In this document: in pieces, positions 50,761 through 60,051 of the stretch | How the letters are laid out: each line of letters begins with the position of its first letter | Position numbering within the stretch: the first letter of the stretch is position 1 | Source: Sphingobacterium oryzagri | GTDB lineage: Bacteria; Bacteroidota; Bacteroidia; Sphingobacteriales; Sphingobacteriaceae | DNA: 64,000 nt | Assembly: GCF_028736175.1 (NCBI RefSeq) | Contig: NZ_CP117880.1 | Coordinates: 4,030,001-4,094,000 of the forward strand | Direction of reading: 5' to 3' | Position numbers and translations under genes: made by a program | Notes under the pieces: model-generated | What the model saw: the letters and a program-made list of their open reading frames with translations, nothing else | What the model was told of the DNA's origin: nothing | Database searches by the model: none

Positions 50761-50768
50761 CAAAGTTA
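50761..50768 (-). promoter_or_regulatory. -7 box of the USP-like operon
   Basis: TAACTTTG on the minus strand fits TAnnTTTG exactly. No -33 TTTG at the correct spacing. Confidence 0.4.
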
Positions 50769-50897
50769 CGTATGCTGCATAGCAATGGTATGAAATAGAG
50801 ATTAATTTTTCATTAGAATATTTCCAAACAGATTAAAATAAGATTAGAAAATACTACGGTATTAAAACAAGATTAAAAACACAGCATGGCGTACAAC

Positions 50898-52283
50898 CTA
50901 AGCCGTCGGGTTTTGTTTCGCTTTTGCCAGAGCTCGAGCATCCATTGTTGGTAGCTCGATACGAACGGTCGTCCCTTTGCCCAGTGTGGAGGAAACGAAT
51001 AGTTGACCATGGTGCATTTTCACGATATTGCGTGCTAGCGGAAGTCCAATGCCGTATCCCAAAAAGTTGGCGGTGTTGGAAGCACGAAAGTAAGGATCAT
51101 AGATATACGACAATTCTTGTTCGGGAATACCGATGCCTTCATCCCTGATCAGGATCAACACGCCTTTATCGAAGGCGCCCAAGGCGACGTAAGCGGTTTT
51201 ATTACTGGAATATTTGCACGCATTAGACACAATATTGGAAATAGCGAGCTGCAGCAGCGGAGCAGATCCGTTGACCTTCAGCTTCATACTATCATCGGGC
51301 AGCATACTGAAATCTGTTTTGATATGAAAATGTTCGTTGATGGCTTTGACAGTCATTTCTGCATCCATAACAATTTGGTCTATCCGAACGGGCTTAAACA
51401 GCAGTTGGTTGTTTTCAAAACCAGTTCGCGCCAGCAGCAATAGCGCACTTGTTTTCTTTTCCAAATTATCTGCCGCATCCATAATTTTGTGTATCAACTG
51501 TTGGTATTCCTCGATGCTACGTTCTTTGGATAAAGCCAAATCAGCAATACCGATAATCGAGGTCAAGGGTGTATTGAGCTCATGTGAAGCATTGCTGATA
51601 AAATTTTTCTGGGTTTCGAAAGAGGTTTCTATACGGTTTAGCATTTGGTTAAACGTACTGGCCAGCTTATGGAGAATACCTTTCTCTTTCCCGACGGTAA
51701 GTCGCAGATAGAGATTTTCAGAACCGATTTTTTCCACTTCGCCGATCAGCTCACTGATCGGTTTTATAAATGAACGTTTCACGAGCAAGGATACCACCAC
51801 CACAAACAGCACGCCCAACAGCAGGGCGACGATCAGCATATTACGGAGATAGCTTAAATGATGCGTATAAAAATAGTTTTCGGCAGAAACAGCAATAATG
51901 TAATTTTTGCCTTTGTGGAGATAAAATTTGGTGGAGTAAAACGTGTTGCCGACTTTAAAATTGCTTGTTCCGCTTTTATCCACCCGCCCCCACAGTTTAC
52001 TGTCTAAACCGCTGTTGTGCATAATATGCTGCTGATCGTCAAACTCTACAATAAACTCCCGCTGTTTATTGAGTTCCTCGACGTAGGTAAGCGACCAGCC
52101 GGTTCCGGTACGTTTGCCGTTAAACATTCTTTCGGCAGCAAGATTGCGCCTAAGATCCAATCGCTTATAAAAGTCAGCAAACGCGAAATTTGTAATCGAA
52201 TACATAATAAACACTACAAACGAGATCGTATAGATCACCAAAACGGTGATCAACGCATAGAGCATTTTAGTGTAGTTGCGCAT
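50898..52283 (-). CDS. Sensor histidine kinase (HisKA type)
   Basis: A 461-residue two-pass sensor. TM1 lies at about 8-30; a periplasmic domain of about 115 residues follows (32-147), TM2 at about 148-168, then HAMP (about 170-222), HisKA with the phospho-acceptor in FISNASHELNTPLTSI (His about 236) and the ATPase domain with N box LAISNIVSNACKYSS, G1 RDEGIGIP, F box YIYDPYFRAS and G2 GYGIGLPLARNI. The signal is unknown. It starts 1 nt after the regulator stop, so the two are one operon. Confidence 0.93.
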   Translation of the reverse strand: MRNYTKMLYALITVLVIYTISFVVFIMYSITNFAFADFYKRLDLRRNLAAERMFNGKRTGTGWSLTYVEELNKQREFIVEFDDQQHIMHNSGLDSKLWGRVDKSGTSNFKVGNTFYSTKFYLHKGKNYIIAVSAENYFYTHHLSYLRNMLIVALLLGVLFVVVVSLLVKRSFIKPISELIGEVEKIGSENLYLRLTVGKEKGILHKLASTFNQMLNRIETSFETQKNFISNASHELNTPLTSIIGIADLALSKERSIEEYQQLIHKIMDAADNLEKKTSALLLLARTGFENNQLLFKPVRIDQIVMDAEMTVKAINEHFHIKTDFSMLPDDSMKLKVNGSAPLLQLAISNIVSNACKYSSNKTAYVALGAFDKGVLILIRDEGIGIPEQELSYIYDPYFRASNTANFLGYGIGLPLARNIVKMHHGQLFVSSTLGKGTTVRIELPTMDARALAKAKQNPTA

Positions 52284-52284
52284 T

Positions 52285-52992
52285 TTATTGCTCGATCTTT
52301 AGTACGTACCCCATGCCGATAACTGTTTGGATAGCTTTTACAGGCGTAACCTTTTCGATTTTTTTGCGTAAATAATTTACGTATACATCGACGACGTTAG
52401 AACCGATATCAAAATTGATTCCCCACACCTTATCCAAGAGCTCGCTGCGCTCAAAAACTTTCTGCGGAGCCTGAATAAATAGCAAAAGCAGCCGATATTC
52501 GGTTGAGGTCAAATTCAATTCCTTGCCATCAGCGTAAGCTATTTTTTTATAGTCATCTATTTCCAAAAAACGGTAGGTAAACAATTTCTTTTCGGCAGAC
52601 TGCACTTGCTTGGTGATTTCTTGCTTTCTGCGGATGAGCGTACGAACGCGCGCTTTGAGTTCGATAAGCTTAAACGGCTTGGAAAGGTAGTCGTCCGCAC
52701 CACTATCCAAACCCAGGACGACATTCTCCGGACTTCCTAATGCCGTTACCATCAAAATTGGCAAATCCGCATATCCTAACGCGCGAAAGCTTTTACAGAT
52801 ATCCAGACCGTTCATTTCAGGCAAAAGCACGTCGAGCACAACCAGATCAATCGTGTTGTTTTGCAACGTAAAAAGTGCATCTTCATATTTGGTAACATGT
52901 AGCACAGCATACCCGTCTTCTTCCAACCCCTGAATAATTACCTCGGCTACGTTTCTCTCGTCTTCTACCAATAATATATGTTGTCCATCCAT
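52285..52992 (-). CDS. OmpR-family response regulator
   Basis: A 235-residue regulator from the ATG at 52990-52992 (MDGQHILLVEDERN); an upstream in-frame ATG at 53061 would add 23 residues unlike the family and lies upstream of the predicted -7 box. Receiver domain (about 1-120): acidic LLVEDE, phosphorylation site Asp54 in DLVVLDVLLPEMNG, switch Thr in LMVTALGS, Lys in YLSKPF. The C-terminal winged helix (about 140-235) shows LTSTEYRLLLLF and VDVYVNYLRKKIE. It is the partner of the downstream kinase. Resembles CusR/CopR-type layout, but the target is unknown. Confidence 0.93.
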   Translation of the reverse strand: MDGQHILLVEDERNVAEVIIQGLEEDGYAVLHVTKYEDALFTLQNNTIDLVVLDVLLPEMNGLDICKSFRALGYADLPILMVTALGSPENVVLGLDSGADDYLSKPFKLIELKARVRTLIRRKQEITKQVQSAEKKLFTYRFLEIDDYKKIAYADGKELNLTSTEYRLLLLFIQAPQKVFERSELLDKVWGINFDIGSNVVDVYVNYLRKKIEKVTPVKAIQTVIGMGYVLKIEQ

Positions 52993-53029
52993 AATTCCCA
53001 CCGTTGTGTCCAAAAACTTACAAACAGCT

Positions 53030-53062
53030 AAAATATAATATTTTTGCGGAAAAATTAACAAA
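53030..53062 (-). promoter_or_regulatory. Putative promoter of the OmpR/HisKA operon
   Basis: Minus strand: TTTG (53059-53062), 21-nt spacer, TATATTTT (53030-53037, one mismatch to TAnnTTTG), 38 nt before the chosen start codon. Confidence 0.4.
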
Positions 53063-53226
53063 AGAACGCGCGCAAAAAAGGCTTTGGTTTGCGAAGTGCG
53101 CTATTAACCGAGCCATAAAACCGTGCAGACAGGTACGTGGTCGCTTCGTACATAGCGCGTCTAATGTTCTGCTGCGTAACCATGCACACGGATAAACGTG
53201 CTTATCAAATTTAACCATTCGCCTCC

Positions 53227-53625
53227 TTAATAACCCATTTTGGCAGGTGAGGGCCGATCGATATGCTGAGCGTACAATAGGAGACCAAACAAATAGATAG
53301 CGTGCAATAGTTGCGCTTCGATGGCTGCCCAATTTTCAATGGAACAGCTCCCGAATATCAAGACGGTCATCAATAACAACCCTGCATAGATGCTGTACTG
53401 TATGCCGGCGCGAAACAATAGTGCAATACCGATAATAAATTCCAAGATTGGTAAAGCAAAAGAAAACGGCAAGATTAGCCCTTGTGGAAGAAAAGATTTT
53501 TCCATAGTATCTAGCATCCAGGCGCTGAATGCGGCGAGTTTAGGCAAACGAACCATGCCATGCCCCAGTAGAGAAACAGCAATTGGTAAGCGGAGGAAGA
53601 AGAAGCTTATTTTATTTTTATCCAT
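53227..53625 (-). CDS. DoxX-like membrane protein
   Basis: A 132-residue membrane protein with four helices, typical of the DoxX family (FLRLPIAVSLLGHGMVRLPK at the N-terminus, FALPILEFIIGIALLFRAG, IYAGLLLMTVLIFGSCS, LHAIYLFGLLLYAQ). The frame is open to 53835, but the upstream 70 residues are unlike a protein domain, so MDKNKISFFFLRL is taken as the start; an ATG 10 codons earlier (53655) is possible. DoxX proteins have diverse or unknown roles in redox stress and quinone metabolism. It is divergent from the DinB-type gene and stands alone. Confidence 0.78.
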   Translation of the reverse strand: MDKNKISFFFLRLPIAVSLLGHGMVRLPKLAAFSAWMLDTMEKSFLPQGLILPFSFALPILEFIIGIALLFRAGIQYSIYAGLLLMTVLIFGSCSIENWAAIEAQLLHAIYLFGLLLYAQHIDRPSPAKMGY

Positions 53626-53849
53626 AAGAAATTTAGTCAAAAAAGTATGAACCATTACCTGTGTTCTTAGACAACAATTAGCCCCGCATTCGGTTTTAAA
53701 AACATAGTCGTAAAATCTTGCCGTATGCGAAGAGGTGCAAAGAAAAATAAGCTTAAACTTGTATGTTAGTAAGGGCTTCGTAAGGATATTTTTATCTGCA
53801 TGCCTGTTCAAAACTAAAAAAAGTTGAGTACCCAATTAAATAAACTATC

Positions 53850-54512
53850 ATGAGCACACCAAAAACACTTTTATTCGTAGCGCTGTTGACCTGTAGCTTA
53901 GGTCTCAAAGCGTTACTTCCGCCAGCCAGCACAGCTCCACAATTTTTTGAAGCAAACCAGGCGGTTTACACACAACAATCGGCCATCGATTCGTTATTGC
54001 AGTATTTTAAAGAGACTTCCCATGATCTTCAGCAGCAGGTCTCCGGACTTAGTAAAGCACAACTACAATTTAAACCTGCCGCAGATCGCTGGTCGATCAG
54101 CCAGTGCTTGGAGCACATCGTTTTATCCGAACAGATGTTGTTTGATATGGCTAAGAAAGAACTTGAAAAGGCGCCACAACCGACTCGAAGAAAGGAGGTC
54201 AAGGTGACGGATGAAAACCTCAAACACATGATGGCCGACCGCAGCCAAAAATTTCAAGCACCAACAGAATTGCAACCGAAAGGCAAATACACGGATAGCA
54301 AAACAGCCTTGGCCGAATTTACCGCAGCACGGGCCCCGGTATTGGCATTTATCAAACAAGCCGATGCGGAGGATTTAAAAAACCACGTCAGCGAATATCC
54401 TACCGGCACGGTAAACGGTCAGCAAAATTTGCTATTTATCGCTGCGCACTGTGCCCGCCACATCAAACAAATTGAGGAGGTGAAAGCCGATCCAAAATTT
54501 CCTAAAAAATAA
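53850..54512 (+). CDS. DinB-family (YfiT/DinB four-helix) secreted protein
   Basis: A 220-residue protein with an N-terminal signal peptide (LLFVALLTCSLGLKALLPPA) and a DinB_2-type four-helix bundle. The three metal-ligand histidines of the family are present: one in CLEHIVLSEQMLF (about residue 90), two in LLFIAAHCARHIKQIEE near the C-terminus. The conserved Trp-Ser (ADRWSISQCLEH) precedes the first. DinB proteins bind a metal and some act as thiol transferases; the substrate is unknown. Export of a DinB domain is less common but seen in Bacteroidota. An SRPBCC gene follows after 6 nt. Confidence 0.85.
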   Translation: MSTPKTLLFVALLTCSLGLKALLPPASTAPQFFEANQAVYTQQSAIDSLLQYFKETSHDLQQQVSGLSKAQLQFKPAADRWSISQCLEHIVLSEQMLFDMAKKELEKAPQPTRRKEVKVTDENLKHMMADRSQKFQAPTELQPKGKYTDSKTALAEFTAARAPVLAFIKQADAEDLKNHVSEYPTGTVNGQQNLLFIAAHCARHIKQIEEVKADPKFPKK

Positions 54513-54518
54513 GAAACG

Positions 54519-54965
54519 ATGAAAACATTAACATTCGATATTACCATTCATGCGCCGGTATCAAAAGTATACCACACGATGCTTAGCCGAGATACCTACC
54601 GGCAATGGACCGCCGTATTTGATCCTTCCTCGGATTACGAAGGCGGCTGGAACAAAGGCGAAAAAATATACTTTTTCGGTTCGTCGGAAAATGGCGAGCG
54701 AAGCGGCATGGTCGCCGAAATTGAGGAAAACATTCCTGATTCTTTTGTCTCCATCCGACATATGGGTTGCTTCACTGCCGGGCAAGAGATAACCAGCGGA
54801 CCGGAAGTTGCTGAGTGGGCCGGCGCACTGGAAAATTATTTCTTTACGGAGACCGACGGCAACACACAGCTCCGGGTTGAGCTCGATAGTGTCGAGCAGT
54901 ATGCCGATCATTTTAACGAAACCTGGCCGCGTGCCTTGCAAAAATTAAAAGAGCTGTCGGAATAA
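54519..54965 (+). CDS. SRPBCC/AHSA1-family protein
   Basis: A 148-residue START-like protein. The family start FDITIHAPVSKVYHTML, the segment TYRQWTAVFDPSSDYEGGW and the C-terminal NETWPRALQKLKELSE helix are typical of the activator-of-Hsp90-homologue/polyketide cyclase-like superfamily. It has no signal peptide. Such domains bind small hydrophobic ligands, but none can be named. It lies 6 nt after the DinB-type gene and is followed by a strong terminator. Confidence 0.85.
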   Translation: MKTLTFDITIHAPVSKVYHTMLSRDTYRQWTAVFDPSSDYEGGWNKGEKIYFFGSSENGERSGMVAEIEENIPDSFVSIRHMGCFTAGQEITSGPEVAEWAGALENYFFTETDGNTQLRVELDSVEQYADHFNETWPRALQKLKELSE

Positions 54966-54967
54966 AA

Positions 54968-55004
54968 AAAAGACGATCCTTAATTGTCAGGATCGTCTTT
55001 TTCT
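54968..55004. terminator. Bidirectional terminator between the SRPBCC gene and susD
   Basis: A perfect 13-bp stem (54968-54980 with 54989-55001; core AGACGATCCT/AGGATCGTCT), 8-nt loop with A/T-runs on both sides. It lies between convergent genes. Confidence 0.92.
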
Positions 55005-55022
55005 ATTGATTTTTGTGGATCA

Positions 55023-56573
55023 TTACTTATTCCACCATAATTTGGTGCTTATCAAGTCGTCTCCTTGATTTGCCAAAGCGGCTTGGTAGTTTGTGCGGTT
55101 TGTACTTTGCTCTTTTAACGGATAGATAAATCGACTAGGAATACTTGTTCCTACCTCTGGTGTAAATCTGTAAGTCACCGCCGCTCCAGATCGTGTTCCA
55201 GACCAGATGACATCGTCTTTTTTCACCAAAAAGAGCGGATATCCTGTCCTTCTGATTTCTGACCAAGCCTCTACCCCTTGATTATATAGTGCCAGATATT
55301 TTTGGCTTAATACGCGCTCTTGATTAGCTGCGGGCAGGTTGGCAAGGTAGGTGCTTACATCGGCCGCGCTTACGCCCCATTTTTCGAGTGATGCACGAAC
55401 GCCGTTAACATACGCTTCCTGATCCCAGGATTTGTATTCGGATATAAGAAATTGTACTTCCGCATATTCCTGCAACACTTCTGCGTAATCAGCGGCATTA
55501 ATCAAATCACCCGGCAACGAAATTGAATCTGTCGGAAAAATATTGCCCGCTTCAAGCGGCAAGCCATAAGGCTGCCCAAAATAAGCACCGCGTACATTAG
55601 GCTTTGCGTAGCGTGCTAATCGCGGATCTTGCGCTGTAAATGGCCCTCTCCTGCCCTGCAACGCCTCAATGAGCACATGCGAAACGGCAAAATCTCTACG
55701 ATTGGCGATCACCGTAGCACGGTAGAGCGGCGCCTCATTGGGCGAAGTTGTGGTGTATTTAAAAGCGGCGTTATCCGCGTTGGAAGCAAAAACTCCTTTA
55801 TTCAATGCATCGTCGATATGTTGGCGTGCCAACGCGGGCTCTTTTGCCAAGATACGCGTAGCCAAACGCAAGCGTAAGGAGTTAGCAAATTTCGCCCAGT
55901 TGCTATTCTTTCCCTTGTAAATAATATCTGCCGTTCCAAAAGTTGTGGCCGACGCATATTTTTGCAGCGTGTCTGCCGCCTGTTGCAGTTCATTGATTAA
56001 ATCTTTGTAGATTTTTTCTTGGGAGGCATATCCTGGCGTCAGGTTATCCGGGTTTTGCTGCAAAGCTTGAAATTCCGGATCATTATTGCCGTATGACTGA
56101 TAAGGAATATCACCAAATACATCCGTTAACGAATGAAAAGCATAAGCTTTCAGCACGCGTGCTATCGCAATTTGATTAACGTTTGTACCCGCCGTGCCGG
56201 CAGCAGCGATCGCGCGCGTCGCGTCATCGGAGTTTAGTTTGATAATCTCTTCCAGGTTATTCAAAGCCTTGTATAATCCTGTCCAATAATTATCGGCGTA
56301 GCTATTGGTTACTATGTAACGCGATTGATCGGTGTAGATATTCTGACTAAAATACTGCGCGTAAAGCTGGGCACCGCGTAAATTCATTTCTTCATTGCGC
56401 AGCGTATTCATCAATTGCTTCTCTGCGCTCACCAAAATATACGGCGTAGACACGGCTGAAGGCCTGTTGGGATCGGTGTTGATCTCGGTAAACACATCTT
56501 TGGAGCAGCCTAAAAAACTGACCGTCAGCACCGCCAAAATTGCCGCTATATATGTCGTTTTATTGATTTTCAT
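55023..56573 (-). CDS. SusD/RagB-family outer-membrane lipoprotein
   Basis: A 516-residue surface lipoprotein that caps its SusC partner and helps capture ligands. The signal peptide ends in a lipobox VSFLGCSKD (Cys about 23). The alpha-helical TPR-like body shows the SusD-like_2 pattern: INTDPNRPSAVSTPYILVSAE, GAQLYAQYFSQNIYTDQSRY, LKAYAFHSLTDVFGDIPYQS, LRLRLATRIL and, at the C-terminus, YNQGVEAWSEIRRTGYP and SRFIYPLKEQSTN. It starts 6 nt after susC. No polysaccharide-degrading enzyme is next to it, so the nutrient may be something other than a glycan. Confidence 0.92.
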   Translation of the reverse strand: MKINKTTYIAAILAVLTVSFLGCSKDVFTEINTDPNRPSAVSTPYILVSAEKQLMNTLRNEEMNLRGAQLYAQYFSQNIYTDQSRYIVTNSYADNYWTGLYKALNNLEEIIKLNSDDATRAIAAAGTAGTNVNQIAIARVLKAYAFHSLTDVFGDIPYQSYGNNDPEFQALQQNPDNLTPGYASQEKIYKDLINELQQAADTLQKYASATTFGTADIIYKGKNSNWAKFANSLRLRLATRILAKEPALARQHIDDALNKGVFASNADNAAFKYTTTSPNEAPLYRATVIANRRDFAVSHVLIEALQGRRGPFTAQDPRLARYAKPNVRGAYFGQPYGLPLEAGNIFPTDSISLPGDLINAADYAEVLQEYAEVQFLISEYKSWDQEAYVNGVRASLEKWGVSAADVSTYLANLPAANQERVLSQKYLALYNQGVEAWSEIRRTGYPLFLVKKDDVIWSGTRSGAAVTYRFTPEVGTSIPSRFIYPLKEQSTNRTNYQAALANQGDDLISTKLWWNK

Positions 56574-56579
56574 AATTCC

Positions 56580-59500
56580 TTAAAATTTAACGTTAACATT
56601 GAAACCATAGGTGATCGGTGTCGGGATATTTCCGCCCTCAATACCTTGCACATTGCCGCCACTGGAGGTAAACTCGGGATCAATGTATTTGCTCTTCGTA
56701 TAGATATTCCAGAGATTACGACCGTAAATAGAAACACCCAGGTTTTTGATGGCCTTGCTGTTGTGCAAGGGGATGTTGTAACCAAATGTCACTTCCCGTA
56801 GCTTCACAAACGTGGCATCAAAGATGGAGAAAGCTGTTGGCCCGTTGTATTCATTTCTAGCCCATTGCTGCGCCGTAACGCGCGTATCATTTTGTACAGC
56901 ATTGCTCACGCTGTAAGTACCGTCGGCATTAAAAGCAACGTCGGCTTTCACGCCATCCAGCACAACGCCCGTTTCCCGAATGTTATTAGCGGCCGTCTTA
57001 TCCAGAATACCTGAATACATACCTACCTTATACGTTTGTGAGAAAAATTTGCCGCCTACACGACCATCAATAAGGAAACCTAGATTGAAGTTCTTATAGT
57101 TAAAGCTATTTTGAAATCCAAAAATAAAGTCAGGCAAAACCGAACCCAATGGTGTAAGCTGTGACGTGCGCATATACGTGCCATCTTCCTGGATTACGCG
57201 CTGCCCATCTGCCGCATAAACAAAATCATAACCTAGAAATTGACCGTAGGATTCGCCTTCGCGTGCGACCAGATTAACCAGCGTATTGCTCAAGGTTAAG
57301 GTATTCACCAAGTCATCCAGTTTAACAACTTTGTTTGTATTCTTTGCCCAGTTTACCGTACTGTTCCATTGAAACTTGTCATTGCTGATTGGCGTGGCAT
57401 TTAATACCACCTCAATACCTTTGTTATTGATTCTTCCGGCATTTAACACCTTGGATTCATAGCCAAATGCAGAAGAAACGGGTACTGGCAAAATCTGATT
57501 CCTAGTGTTGTTGTTATAGTACGTGAAATCGAAGCCCAAACGATTTCCAAAGAACTGAACATTTAAACCTGTTTCCCAAGAACTCGTTAGTTCTGGCTCC
57601 AGCAGCGCATTATTCAGCGTGGAAGGCAAACTGTAAGAAGGTATTCCATTGTAGGCCTGCTCGGCCGTGTACACTTTTGAAAGTTGGTAAGGATCGGTAT
57701 CATTACCGACCAATGCCCAGCCCAACCTTAGTTTTGCGAAGGAAAGCCAATCTATGCTTTTCAGCGATTCCAGTTGACTAATGACAAAGCTTCCTGATAC
57801 AGATGGATAGATGTACGAGTAATTATCAGTTGGCAACGTCGAAGACCAATCGTTACGCAATGTCGCATCTAAAAATAACATGTCGCGATAACCCACCGAA
57901 GCACTTCCAAATACCGAGGCAACGCGCTTGTGGTATTTATAATTTTCGATTAACACCGACGACGCATTTTTTAAATTATAGTAATTAGGAATGATTAACC
58001 CACCTTGGGTAATACCATAATTTACTTTGCGCTGCAAATCGCGCAAGTTGGCTCCAGCATTGACAAACAATGAAAAATCTTGCCATTGCTTTTTTGCTGT
58101 GGCAATAAATTCGTAGTTATATTCATTAAGGTTATTGCTGGATTCTTCATATTGCGAAGCACTTCTAGAATAGACAGCAATGCGATCTTCGGCCCTAAAA
58201 CTATAAATATCCCCATGCACGCGTGCTTGTAACGTCAACCAATCGGTTGCTTGGTATTCGGCGCCAACATTTCCGTATATACGATCACGTTGCTCTTCCA
58301 GGTAACTTTCATAAGCCGACCAGTAAGGGTTATCGATAAAGCGCGTAGCTTCTGCGGCTGACGTATTCTGCCAGCCCGTTCTGTTCCACGCCAAAGGCGT
58401 TCCATCGGCGCGCTTGTAGTTTTCTAATAGCTTATAATCGACCTGCACCGCTCCCCATTGAAAAGCTTCCAGCATAATATTCCGGTTGGACGCGCCAGAC
58501 CACGGCTTGCCCAGCGATTCGTTGCGGAGGTAATTTAGTGTCGAGCTGATCTTCACCTTGCCCAGTTGTGTGCTACCGGAAAAATTCAGGCTATTACGAC
58601 CCAACGTAGAATTTGGCGTGGTGCCGCGCACATTCTTGTTCGTATACGAAAGTCTGTAAGTCGTATTTTCGCCACTGCCAGTAATCGCGAGGTTATTGGT
58701 ATTGGCCAGACCCGTTCGGAAGAAATAATTCACATCATTTTTAGGATACACCCAAGGCGTCGCTTGTAAATACGTTGATTCATCTTCTGGATTCAAACCG
58801 TACCATTGCAATACCGGTCTGCCATCAAGACGCGGCCCCCAGCTTTCGTCGGATGCATAATCAACAATGTTGAAATTTGTTCCGTTGATATCGACCGTCT
58901 GAAACTCGGTAGAATACCCTTGTCCGTAAAGTTTTTGCCGTGCCGGCAATCGGACGATATTTTCAAAATCCAGTCCGGTATTCAGCGATATCGAGGTGCG
59001 TTGCCCTTGTTTTGCTTTTTTCGTCGTAATCATGATTACACCATTTGCTGCTCTGGAACCATATAGTGCGGCGGCCGTCGGTCCTTTAAGCACCGAAATA
59101 TTTTCGATATCATCCGGATTGATATCCTGGATAAGATTTCCGACATCCTTACCGGCACTGCCGTTGATGGTGGCCGTCGAATTCAGGTCACGATCGTCAA
59201 TAGGCGTTCCATCAACGATATAAAGCGGCTGGTTGTTGCCAGAAATAGAGTTAATGCCGCGCAAGGTAACGCGAGATGATCCGCCCATGTTGCCGCCTGA
59301 TGTTACGATCTGCAAACCGGCTACTTTTCCAGAAAGTGCGCTTAGCGCGTTGGTAGGACGTGTTTGCAGCTCTACACCTTTTACTTCTTGTACCGAATAT
59401 CCGAGCGCTTTTTTTTCGCGCGAAATGCCTAAGGCCGTGACGACGACTTCCGACAGTTCGGCCGCGTTTGGCACCAATTGCACCAAAACTTGACCATTGT

Positions 59501-59762
59501 TTAAATCGGTAATTAAGGCTTCTTCGTAGCCGATGTAGTGGATGCTAACAGACGGCCGTTCCGTTTTTACAACGAGGGAAAACTGGCCATTTTCGTCAGT
59601 CAGTGTTTGTACTTTCGTTTGATTGTCTGTGACTGTTGCGCCGACAACGGGCTTATTATCAGGATCGACAACGCGACCTTTTAGTGTGGTTTGTGCGTAG
59701 AGCTGCCCCATATTTAAGGCAAAGGCAAGCCCTACTATACTTAAATAGCTTGATGTGTTCAT
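56580..59762 (-). CDS. SusC/RagA-family TonB-linked outer-membrane transporter
   Basis: A 1060-residue outer-membrane transporter. Signal peptide about 1-23 (SIVGLAFALNMGQLYAQ). Then a CarboxypepD_reg-like domain (about 25-110, LKGRVVDPDNKPVVGATVTD), a TonB box-like plug entry (LSEVVVTALGISREKKALGY), the plug domain (about 115-235) with the SusC signature RGINSISGNNQPLYIVDGTP, and a 22-strand barrel ending PTPITYGFNVNVKF with a terminal Phe. It pairs with the following susD. Energy comes from TonB-ExbBD (not in the window). No sigma/anti-sigma pair is adjacent. A TACATTTG -7 box lies 145 nt upstream (59908-59915). Confidence 0.95.
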   Translation of the reverse strand: MNTSSYLSIVGLAFALNMGQLYAQTTLKGRVVDPDNKPVVGATVTDNQTKVQTLTDENGQFSLVVKTERPSVSIHYIGYEEALITDLNNGQVLVQLVPNAAELSEVVVTALGISREKKALGYSVQEVKGVELQTRPTNALSALSGKVAGLQIVTSGGNMGGSSRVTLRGINSISGNNQPLYIVDGTPIDDRDLNSTATINGSAGKDVGNLIQDINPDDIENISVLKGPTAAALYGSRAANGVIMITTKKAKQGQRTSISLNTGLDFENIVRLPARQKLYGQGYSTEFQTVDINGTNFNIVDYASDESWGPRLDGRPVLQWYGLNPEDESTYLQATPWVYPKNDVNYFFRTGLANTNNLAITGSGENTTYRLSYTNKNVRGTTPNSTLGRNSLNFSGSTQLGKVKISSTLNYLRNESLGKPWSGASNRNIMLEAFQWGAVQVDYKLLENYKRADGTPLAWNRTGWQNTSAAEATRFIDNPYWSAYESYLEEQRDRIYGNVGAEYQATDWLTLQARVHGDIYSFRAEDRIAVYSRSASQYEESSNNLNEYNYEFIATAKKQWQDFSLFVNAGANLRDLQRKVNYGITQGGLIIPNYYNLKNASSVLIENYKYHKRVASVFGSASVGYRDMLFLDATLRNDWSSTLPTDNYSYIYPSVSGSFVISQLESLKSIDWLSFAKLRLGWALVGNDTDPYQLSKVYTAEQAYNGIPSYSLPSTLNNALLEPELTSSWETGLNVQFFGNRLGFDFTYYNNNTRNQILPVPVSSAFGYESKVLNAGRINNKGIEVVLNATPISNDKFQWNSTVNWAKNTNKVVKLDDLVNTLTLSNTLVNLVAREGESYGQFLGYDFVYAADGQRVIQEDGTYMRTSQLTPLGSVLPDFIFGFQNSFNYKNFNLGFLIDGRVGGKFFSQTYKVGMYSGILDKTAANNIRETGVVLDGVKADVAFNADGTYSVSNAVQNDTRVTAQQWARNEYNGPTAFSIFDATFVKLREVTFGYNIPLHNSKAIKNLGVSIYGRNLWNIYTKSKYIDPEFTSSGGNVQGIEGGNIPTPITYGFNVNVKF

Positions 59763-59907
59763 TACAAAGACTTAGGGTTGGAAAAAATTCTTGTACGAGA
59801 TGGTAAATGATTATCGGAGATAATTTTAGATGCAATTACCCCCTAGACACATTCGGTAAATATTAAAAATATACATAGTTTCACAATCGTGTAAATGATT
59901 TGAACGG

Positions 59908-59915
59908 CAAATGTA
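59908..59915 (-). promoter_or_regulatory. -7 box upstream of susC-susD
   Basis: Minus-strand TACATTTG matches TAnnTTTG exactly. It leaves a leader of nearly 140 nt, AT-rich; such long leaders often carry regulation of SusCD genes. No -33 TTTG at the right spacing. Confidence 0.4.
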
Positions 59916-60051
59916 CACTTATTCCATTAATCTAGTAGACATTTTTGGTCAGAAAAATGTAATCTAAGATGGAAAACAATATAACAACCTAATAAATAGA
60001 ATAATATATATTAAGATAAACTATATGACAATAATCTGTGTTAGTTAATAT

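Noticed and set aside
53626..53835. 70-residue extension of the DoxX-like protein
   Set aside because: The extension has no membrane or domain pattern typical of the family and seems to be chance open frame.
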